A stretch of 27,767 bases of DNA, taken from contig DATMNI010000244.1 of assembly GCA_035570275.1 (NCBI GenBank), forward strand, positions 1-27,767, given 5' to 3'. The stretch comes from DATMNI01 sp035570275. GTDB taxonomy: Bacteria; Acidobacteriota; Terriglobia; Bryobacterales; Bryobacteraceae. Positions 22,282 to 27,767 of this stretch are shown piece by piece (within the stretch, counting starts at the first letter, position 1; every line of letters starts with the position of its first letter). The notes under the pieces were generated by a model. That model was not told the DNA's origin and did not search any database. It saw only the letters and a list, made by a program, of their open reading frames with translations. The position numbers and the translations under genes are program-made.

Positions 22282-22314
22282 GAACTATTGCCCTTGTAAG
22301 AGCACTCATCCACC

Positions 22315-23499
22315 ATGTCAAACCGGAATCTGATTGTCGAAGCGCTATCGGAAGGTGACGGCGTCGTACGTCTTGCGCCCTGCTGGGTCCCGCGGTCGTT
22401 TCTGATGCCGGGCGGCCGGCTCAAGCTGGACCCCCGCGATCTATACGCCCTGGGGGCGCACCGCGGCGGCATTGACGAACGCTGGTTTTCGTCCACCACC
22501 AAGGCGGCCAACGGCCCTTTGACCGCCGAAGACGAGGGCCTCAGCTATATTGCATTTCAGGGCAAGAAGGCGCTTCTCAAAGAGGCCATCGAAACCGTGG
22601 GCGACCTGTTCCTGGGCAAGCCGGTCATGGAACGCGAGGGAGGCTGGAACCTGCTCTGCAAGTTCTTCGACAACCTCGGGCCGATTCCCCATCACCTTCA
22701 CCAGAACGACGAGTTCGCCGGACGCGTGGGCCAGAAGGGCAAACCCGAAGCCTACTATTTTCCGCCCCAGTACAACTTCAAGGACAACAACTTCCCGTAC
22801 ACGTTTATGGGGTTGAACCCGGGCACTACGCGCGACGATGTCCGCCGCTGCCTGGAGCGCTGGAACCAGGGCGACAACGGAATCCTCTACCATTCCCGCG
22901 CCTACAAGCTGAAGCCCGGATCGGGCTGGCAGGTCGATCCCGGCATCCTGCACGCTCCCGGCTCGCTGGTCACCTACGAACCGCAAGTCAACTCCGATGT
23001 CTTCGCCATGTACCAATCGATGGTCGAAGGCCGCGGGGTCCCGTGGGACCTGCTGGTGAAGGATGTCCCCGAGGAGCATCATCACGATCTGGATTATCTG
23101 CTGGACATGCTGGACTGGGAAGCCAACACCGACCCCGAATTCGCCGAGCACCGCTATTTCGATCCCAAACCGGTGGCGGACGTGAAGGCGATGGCCGAGG
23201 CCGGGTATTCTGAGAACTGGGTAGTCTACGGGACCAGGCACTACTCCGCCAAGGAACTAACCATCTTCCCCGGCAGCACCGCGACTATCCAGGATGGCGC
23301 CGCCTACGGAACCATTCTGGTGCAGGGATGGGGCAAGTTCGGCACGCACGCCGCCGAGACGCCTTCCTTGATCCGCTACGGCCAGATGACCCAGGACGAA
23401 TTCTTCGTCAGCGCCGATCGGGCGGCCAAGGGCATCGTGATCGAGAACCGCAGCGAGACCGAGAACATGGTGTTTCTGAAACACTTCGGGCCGGCGTAA
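22315..23499 (+). CDS. Cupin-type protein resembling class I mannose-6-phosphate isomerase
   Basis: The 394-residue protein has two cupin-like barrels. The first carries the metal site: PIPHHLHQNDEF (H126, H127, H129) followed by KPEAYYFPP with the ligand Glu. The second barrel includes GSGWQVDPGILHAPGSLVTYEPQ (H in ILHAPG). GLNPGTTRDDVRRCLERWNQGDNG corresponds to the phosphomannose-isomerase helix segment. Isomerisation of a hexose phosphate or a related sugar is a reasonable guess, not a certainty; many such proteins are annotated only as cupins. It stands alone and its stop is 17 bases before the flanking CTAG of the insertion sequence. Confidence 0.75.
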   Translation: MSNRNLIVEALSEGDGVVRLAPCWVPRSFLMPGGRLKLDPRDLYALGAHRGGIDERWFSSTTKAANGPLTAEDEGLSYIAFQGKKALLKEAIETVGDLFLGKPVMEREGGWNLLCKFFDNLGPIPHHLHQNDEFAGRVGQKGKPEAYYFPPQYNFKDNNFPYTFMGLNPGTTRDDVRRCLERWNQGDNGILYHSRAYKLKPGSGWQVDPGILHAPGSLVTYEPQVNSDVFAMYQSMVEGRGVPWDLLVKDVPEEHHHDLDYLLDMLDWEANTDPEFAEHRYFDPKPVADVKAMAEAGYSENWVVYGTRHYSAKELTIFPGSTATIQDGAAYGTILVQGWGKFGTHAAETPSLIRYGQMTQDEFFVSADRAAKGIVIENRSETENMVFLKHFGPA

Positions 23500-23516
23500 C
23501 CGCGACCTCCGCGTCG

Positions 23517-23534
23517 CTAGCCTAAGTTCGTCAC
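23517..23534 (+). repeat. Left inverted end of the IS with flanking CTAG
   Basis: CTAG then CCTAAGTTCGTCAC, matching the right end in reverse complement except at one base. Confidence 0.75.
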
Positions 23535-23615
23535 GACATTTGTCGTTTTAAGCTATTTTGGGGTCTGCGCGCGGTTTAAGTTCCATGCCTGCAATCGGGA
23601 GTTCGCCAAATCGCG

Positions 23616-23628
23616 ATGTAGTGTAGAC
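23616..23628 (+). repeat. Internal 13-bp direct repeat of the IS, left copy
   Basis: ATGTAGTGTAGAC, repeated exactly at 25465-25477 inside the end of the transposase gene. Confidence 0.6.
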
Positions 23629-23674
23629 CTGCCCTCTTGTCCCGTGAGCCGTCCCATGACACGATCAGGCGAGA

Positions 23675-25492
23675 ATGTTTTTGCGCCCGAACCATCGGAG
23701 CAAGGACGGCAAGGAGCACACCTACTGGTCGCTGGTGGAATCGGTGCGCACCCCCGATGGGCCGCGGCAGAGGACACTGTGTCATCTTGGCGAACTGAAC
23801 GGCTCCGACCAGGCACGCTGGCTGAGAACGGTTGAGGTCTTGAATGAACAGGGTGAAGCCCAGCAACTGAAATTGTTCCCGTCACACGTGGAGCCGCCAG
23901 CGTGAGATGAGCAAGTGGCACGCGTGTTGGTGAACAAGGTTCGTCTGGAGCGGACGCGCCAGTTCGGTGCCTGCTATCTGGGGCTGGAACTGTGGAGGCG
24001 GCTGGAACTGGATCGTTTTTTCGAGCAGGCGGTGGATGACGATGCGGCCGATGTGCCTTGGTCGCGTGTGGCGGCGTTGCTGGCGATTAACCGATTATGC
24101 GCGCCGGGTAGCGAACTGGCGATTGAACAACGCTGGTATCCATCGACGGCGCTGGACGATCTGTTGGGGATCGAAGACGGCCAGATCAACGACACGCGCT
24201 TGTACTGCTGTCTGGACCGGATTCTGCCGCACAAGACGAAGTTGGAGCAACACCTCAAGCAGCGATACGGCGAGTTGTTCGGAGCCGAGTTCGATGTACT
24301 GCTTTACGATCTCACCAGCACGTACGTGGAGGGGGCAGCGGAGAAGAATCCGATGATGCGGCGCGGCTATTCGCGCGACCATCGGCCGGACTGCGAACAG
24401 ATGGTGATTGCGCTGATCGTCAACCAGGAAGGGTTTCCGTTCAGCTACGAGACCTTCGATGGCAACCGGTCGGACGTCACGACCATGGAAACGATCCTGC
24501 GCATGGTGGAGCGCAAGTATGGCAAGGCGCGGCGTATCTGGGTATTCGATCGCGGCATTGTGAGCGAGGAGAACCTGGCGGCGATCCGCAAGCGCGACGG
24601 TCAATATCTGGTGGGAACGCCACGCAGCCAGATGAAGCAGTTCGAGGCGGAGTTACTCAAGGAGGATTGGACGCAGGTACGGCCGGAGGTGAAAGTCAAG
24701 CAGGTGGCGATTCCGCAAGGCGAAGAGACCTATATCTTGTGCCGCACAGAGGGCCGTCAGGAAAAAGAGAAAGCGATCCGGAAACGTTTTTCGAGCCGAA
24801 TGGAGGACGCCCTGAAGCGTTTGGCGAAAACCATTGCGGCGGGCCGGCTGAAAGATCGCAACAAGATGGAGCGGCGCCTGGGCGGGATTCAGGCTCGGCA
24901 TTCTTCGGTGAGAGATATGTACGAAGTTGGGCTCCGTGACACACCCGAGGGCGTACGCCTGTTCTGGCAAGTCAAAGAAGACCGCCAGAACTGGCGGAAA
25001 CTGCGCGAGGGCTCTTACATGCTGCGCACCAATCTCAAAGCCGATACTGCGGAGCAGTTATGGTCGCAGTATATGCAGCTCACCGAAGCGGAGGCCGCGT
25101 TTCGCGCTTTGAAAAGCCAACTGTCCATCCGTCCCCTGTTCCATCAACTGGAGTCGCGGGTCAAGGCCCACGTCATGGTGGCATTTCTTGGCTACGCACT
25201 ATGGGTGACGCTCAAGCATCTGTTGAAACGCAGACCGCCGATGGTTCCGAAAGAAAACTCAAGCGGCGTCGATAATGCTGTGCCCCTGTCACCGATGAAA
25301 GCCATTGCCTTGCTTTCCACCCTGCAAAGCGCCGACATCATTCTTCCCACCACCGACGGCCGCGAACTTCGTCTCCGCCGCGTCACCGAACCCAACGCCG
25401 AACAGAAATCCCTCCTTCACCAGCTCCGCATCAGCCTCCCCGAACGCTTCGAACTCAATCGAAAATGTAGTGTAGACTCGGCCACTGCGTGA
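23675..25492 (+). pseudogene. IS1634-family transposase, interrupted by an in-frame TGA
   Basis: The N-terminal part (MFLRPNHRSKDGKEHTYWSL, then VESVRTPDGPRQRTLCHLGE) ends at TGA 23903-23905. The same frame continues DEQVARVLVNKVRLERTRQF with no further stop to 25492, so only one codon separates the two parts of a ~605-residue protein. The DDE catalytic residues are visible: LLYDLTSTYVEG (first D), WVFDRGIVSEE (second D) and a C-terminal Glu in LTEAEAAFRALKSQ, followed by the HVMVAFLGYALW helix. GTG 23915 could reinitiate and give the catalytic part alone. Unless the stop is read through or is an error, the element is probably immobile. Confidence 0.8.
25465..25477 (+). repeat. Internal 13-bp direct repeat of the IS, right copy
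   Basis: ATGTAGTGTAGAC, the same orientation as the copy at 23616-23628; it encodes residues CSVD near the transposase C terminus. Confidence 0.6.
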
Positions 25493-25531
25493 ACTGATTC
25501 TGAACGGCTTAGCCCGCTTTCGACCGATTCT

Positions 25532-25549
25532 GTGACGAACTTGGGCTAG
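25532..25549 (-). repeat. Right inverted end of the IS with flanking CTAG
   Basis: GTGACGAACTTGGG then CTAG; the TAG is also the stop codon of the adjacent minus-strand gene. Confidence 0.75.
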
Positions 25550-26592
25550 TCCACCACCACCGCCACGCCCCAAGGCTTCTCGCCAACCTTGATCTTCTTG
25601 AGTACCGTCTTAGTAGCTAAGTCCACCACCGAAACGTCATTCGACAATCCGTTCGCCGTGAAGAGCAGCTTTTCGTCAGGCGAGAGCGCAATGCCCCAGG
25701 GCCGGCTTCCCACTTCAAATGACGTTAGGATCTTCTCAGTCTGCGGAACGATGATGAATACCTTGTTGCCGCGGCCCGTGCTCACGTAAAGGCTCGTGCC
25801 GTCCTTGCTCATCGCCAGGCCCATCGGCTTCATTCCCACCCCAATCGAAATCGTGCCCGCCGCTTCCAGTTTGGCCACGTCAATCACGCTGACCGTGGCG
25901 TCGTTCTCATTGCTGATGTACGCCTTCGACCCATCGGGGAGAAACACGATGCCGCGCGGCCGCCGCCCTACCTTGATCTTCTTGAGCACGTTCTGCGAGG
26001 CCAGGTCCACCACCGATACCGTGCCCTCGTCCTCGGACGTGACGAAGATCATTTTGCCGTCCGGCGACATCATCACGCCCTCCGGCTCGCGGCCGGTCGG
26101 CACCGTCTTCAGCACCTGCCCGTTGGCCGGATCGACAAAGCTCAGCCCCGCTGCGTCCTCATTGGAGACGTAGAGGGTCTTGCCGTCCCTCGATACCGCG
26201 AACTGCTCCGGATCGGAGCCGCCCGGAACTTTGCGCACCATCTTGCCCTGCGCCACATCGAAGACACCCACGCCATCGGCGCGCTTATCGGGCGGCGGCA
26301 AGGTGCTCTCATCCACTCCCGGAGGCGCCATCGGCGACCCGCTCAGCGCCACGAAGATCGTCTTCCCGTCGGCGCTGGGATGGATGCCGCGCGCCCGCTT
26401 GCCCATCGGAAACGTGCCCAGCGCTTCCATCTTGACCGGATCGATCTCGGTCATGTCGCCCGAGGCCTCATTGGTCACATAAACACGGTAGGACGAGCCT
26501 TTCGGCGCTCCCCCGCATCCGGCCAACATAGCCGCCGTGGCCATCGCCGCGCCCATTGCCATCGCAAGAAACCAACCTGTCGTCTTGGACAT
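25546..26592 (-). CDS. YVTN-family beta-propeller lipoprotein (YncE-like)
   Basis: The 348-residue protein begins with a lipoprotein signal peptide ending in the lipobox LAGC (MATAAMLAGCGG), so it is likely anchored through the cysteine. Seven YVTN-type blades follow, each with a 'SPDGKxIFVTSEDxGTVSVVDLAxxxVLKKIKVG' pattern, for example VGRRPRGIVFLPDGSKAYIS and VGSRPWGIALSPDEKLLFTA. Such propellers bind partners or ligands outside the cytoplasm; no enzyme residues are evident. It is 53 bases downstream of the cupredoxin-like lipoprotein gene on the same strand, so probably co-transcribed. Its TAG stop lies in the CTAG where the IS inserted. Confidence 0.88.
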   Translation of the reverse strand: MSKTTGWFLAMAMGAAMATAAMLAGCGGAPKGSSYRVYVTNEASGDMTEIDPVKMEALGTFPMGKRARGIHPSADGKTIFVALSGSPMAPPGVDESTLPPPDKRADGVGVFDVAQGKMVRKVPGGSDPEQFAVSRDGKTLYVSNEDAAGLSFVDPANGQVLKTVPTGREPEGVMMSPDGKMIFVTSEDEGTVSVVDLASQNVLKKIKVGRRPRGIVFLPDGSKAYISNENDATVSVIDVAKLEAAGTISIGVGMKPMGLAMSKDGTSLYVSTGRGNKVFIIVPQTEKILTSFEVGSRPWGIALSPDEKLLFTANGLSNDVSVVDLATKTVLKKIKVGEKPWGVAVVVD

Positions 26593-26645
26593 TCGTCTAT
26601 TCCGGCCTTTCGCACTCTCGCCTTTTCACTTTCGTCTCTTCACTC

Positions 26646-27464
26646 TTATTGATAGGTGAAATCCACCGCAGCGCGCGCCGACGCGGCCACGTGAACCTGC
26701 ATGGTCTGCTCACCCAGTTTCTCGTGCCACACCGCAACCGTGTAGTCGCCCGGCGGCACGTTGGGCCACTCGAACGAACCGTCCGCACCCGTCACCGCGA
26801 AGTATGGGTGCTCCACCACCCCCATGTAGGCGTGCATCCACGAGTGGACGTTACACTTCACTGGGATCATGACTTCACGCCGCGCGAATTTGTGCTCCGC
26901 CGGCCCCGATTGCGGCCCCTGTTGTTCGTTCCACTCGTAGTTGTTCTTGGGCATGGGATGAATGTTGTGCGAGACCGCATCGCTGTTCTTGACATCCAGC
27001 GGTTGCGCCGCGCGGATTCCAATCACGTGCGGCACGAAGAGGCAGCCGTGTTGATCCAGGTTGACTACATCCTTAACGGGCTCGAAGGTTTTCCCTTCCA
27101 AACCGGCCTGAATGTACACGAAGGCGTTCGCCAATCCCCCGCCTTTGCCCACCATCACCGGCTCATCATAGACCGGATGGCCGGCATGAGCTTTCTGGCA
27201 GCCCGCTTCGGCCTCCATCGAAATCACCTGCCTGGCGGGCCTGGCGCCCTTGAAAGCGATCTTGCCGTGCAACGTTGCGGCGGTGGCCTGGTCCACGTGG
27301 AAATACGCCACCGGCTTGACCGGCTCCGCGGCCGTTTTGACGCCTGTCTTGGTTTCGGGCGGGCTGGCGCCGCCACATCCCGCGGCGATAAGCGCGGCGA
27401 TCGGCACTGCCGCCAGCACCATTCCCCGTTTCAAGGGGTGGGGTGCGCGTTTGGTGTTCCTCAT
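26646..27464 (-). CDS. Lipoprotein with cupredoxin-like copper site and carboxypeptidase-regulatory-like domain
   Basis: The 272-residue protein has a lipoprotein signal (VPIAALIAAGCGG). The middle region looks like a type 1 copper fold: a His in NSDAVSHNIHPMP and the loop MIPVKCNVHSWMHAYM, giving the Cys, His and Met ligands spaced as in plastocyanin-like proteins. The C-terminal part (GADGSFEWPNVPPGDYTVAVWHEK) is a carboxypeptidase-regulatory-like beta-sandwich. HGKIAFKGARPARQVISMEAEAGCQKAH near the N terminus is common in the same family. It may carry electrons or bind copper at the cell surface together with the propeller lipoprotein encoded next (inference). The ATG at 27464 has the signal peptide directly after a short basic stretch. 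Confidence 0.8.
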   Translation of the reverse strand: MRNTKRAPHPLKRGMVLAAVPIAALIAAGCGGASPPETKTGVKTAAEPVKPVAYFHVDQATAATLHGKIAFKGARPARQVISMEAEAGCQKAHAGHPVYDEPVMVGKGGGLANAFVYIQAGLEGKTFEPVKDVVNLDQHGCLFVPHVIGIRAAQPLDVKNSDAVSHNIHPMPKNNYEWNEQQGPQSGPAEHKFARREVMIPVKCNVHSWMHAYMGVVEHPYFAVTGADGSFEWPNVPPGDYTVAVWHEKLGEQTMQVHVAASARAAVDFTYQ

Positions 27465-27767
27465 GATCGTTGGCTTACTGAACAGCCGGCTTCATCCGGA
27501 TGCTCCAGGCTATCAGACTTACGCCATCGGCTGCAGGGTATGTGATGCAGGTTGCCAACCTGTTCGCGATGTGCGCCGGGGCCCACCAGGGGCCAGTATG
27601 AAAGTCGCCCGTGGCGTTATGTGGGGCAGCTTGTGCGCCGGGATAAACCGGCATGCAATAAGGAATGAAAGAGTCCGACAGGAAAGGAGGAGCGAATCCA
27701 TCCTGACCCCGAGTCTTGCGGGGCGTATCGTGAGGTGCGCACCGAAGCATAGACAGGGGCAGCGACG
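27465..27767. other. Non-coding end with degenerate dispersed-repeat pieces
   Basis: CAGGTT-GCC-AACCTG at 27548-27562 keeps the hairpin of the palindromic element, and GTGGGGCAGCTTG at 27621-27633 differs by one base from its terminal repeat. The remaining bases include CCGGGATAAACCGG at 27638-27651, another small hairpin. Open frames here have composition unlike the neighbouring genes and no recognisable domain, so I do not call a gene. Confidence 0.45.

Larger units (their letters stand above)
23521..25545 (+). mobile_element. IS1634-family insertion sequence (complete ends, transposase interrupted)
   Basis: The element is 2,025 bp, flanked on both sides by CTAG (23517-23520 and 25546-25549). 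It has inverted ends CCTAAGTTCGTCAC (23521-23534) and GTGACGAACTTGGG (25532-25545), one mismatch in 14. It encodes one transposase of IS1634 type broken by a single in-frame stop. Insertion took place at the stop codon of the minus-strand propeller gene, and the CTAG on the right still supplies that TAG. CTAG may be a target duplication or part of the ends; I favour duplication. Confidence 0.75.

Noticed and set aside
26556..27545. Long plus-strand open frame opposite the cupredoxin-like lipoprotein gene
   Set aside because: Antisense shadow; the minus-strand frame has lipobox, copper-type motifs and a start fitting the signal peptide.
27475..27750. 91-residue minus-strand open frame at the right edge
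   Set aside because: No start context, domain or codon pattern like the neighbours, and it overlaps degenerate repeat pieces.

Overview
The window looks like a chromosomal segment of an Acidobacterium, probably of the Solibacter/Bryobacter group. This is inferred from an ADOP-type orphan ABC permease (acidobacterial duplicated orphan permease), a TIGR03437-like fragment, many secreted beta-propeller and M16 proteins, high GC, and a dispersed palindromic repeat. No rRNA, complete tRNA or CRISPR array was found.

Layout. (1) 83-5218, minus strand: a translationally coupled secreted-protein operon of a catalytic M16 zinc peptidase, a non-catalytic M16 partner, a LolA-like secreted protein and a methyltransferase cut short at a tandem repeat. 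A 150-bp palindromic element with 13-15 bp inverted ends sits exactly in frame in the signal peptide of the second M16 gene. (2) 5446-11763, plus strand: a PilZ protein, a small secreted protein with a terminator, the ADOP permease, a small cupin and a PLP-dependent aromatic amino-acid decarboxylase. (3) 11886-14491: a patch of toxin-antitoxin genes and debris. It holds a PQQ-dehydrogenase remnant with a large internal deletion, BrnT/BrnA with an N-terminal frameshift, VapB/VapC with a clear operator-promoter, two decayed small genes, and a HigA antitoxin split in two. (4) 14500-19888: two tandem paralogous secreted beta-propellers and an alpha/beta hydrolase whose nucleophile serine is glycine form one minus-strand operon, divergent from a mutarotase-like gene whose start codon overlaps the first propeller's start. 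(5) 19926-23499: a truncated sugar isomerase/epimerase, a YfcE-like phosphodiesterase, a two-gene module with a DUF6036-type nucleotidyltransferase, and a mannose-6-phosphate-isomerase-like cupin. (6) 23521-25545: an IS1634-family insertion sequence flanked by CTAG, with an in-frame stop in its transposase gene. (7) 25546-27464: two lipoprotein genes, a YVTN beta-propeller and a cupredoxin-like protein, followed by a non-coding end with degenerate repeats.

The strongest candidates for something new are the dispersed palindromic element, in particular its in-frame copy in a signal peptide, the DUF6036 two-gene module, and the split HigA and frameshifted BrnT antitoxin/toxin variants. All family assignments come from reading the protein sequence and have not been checked by a search.
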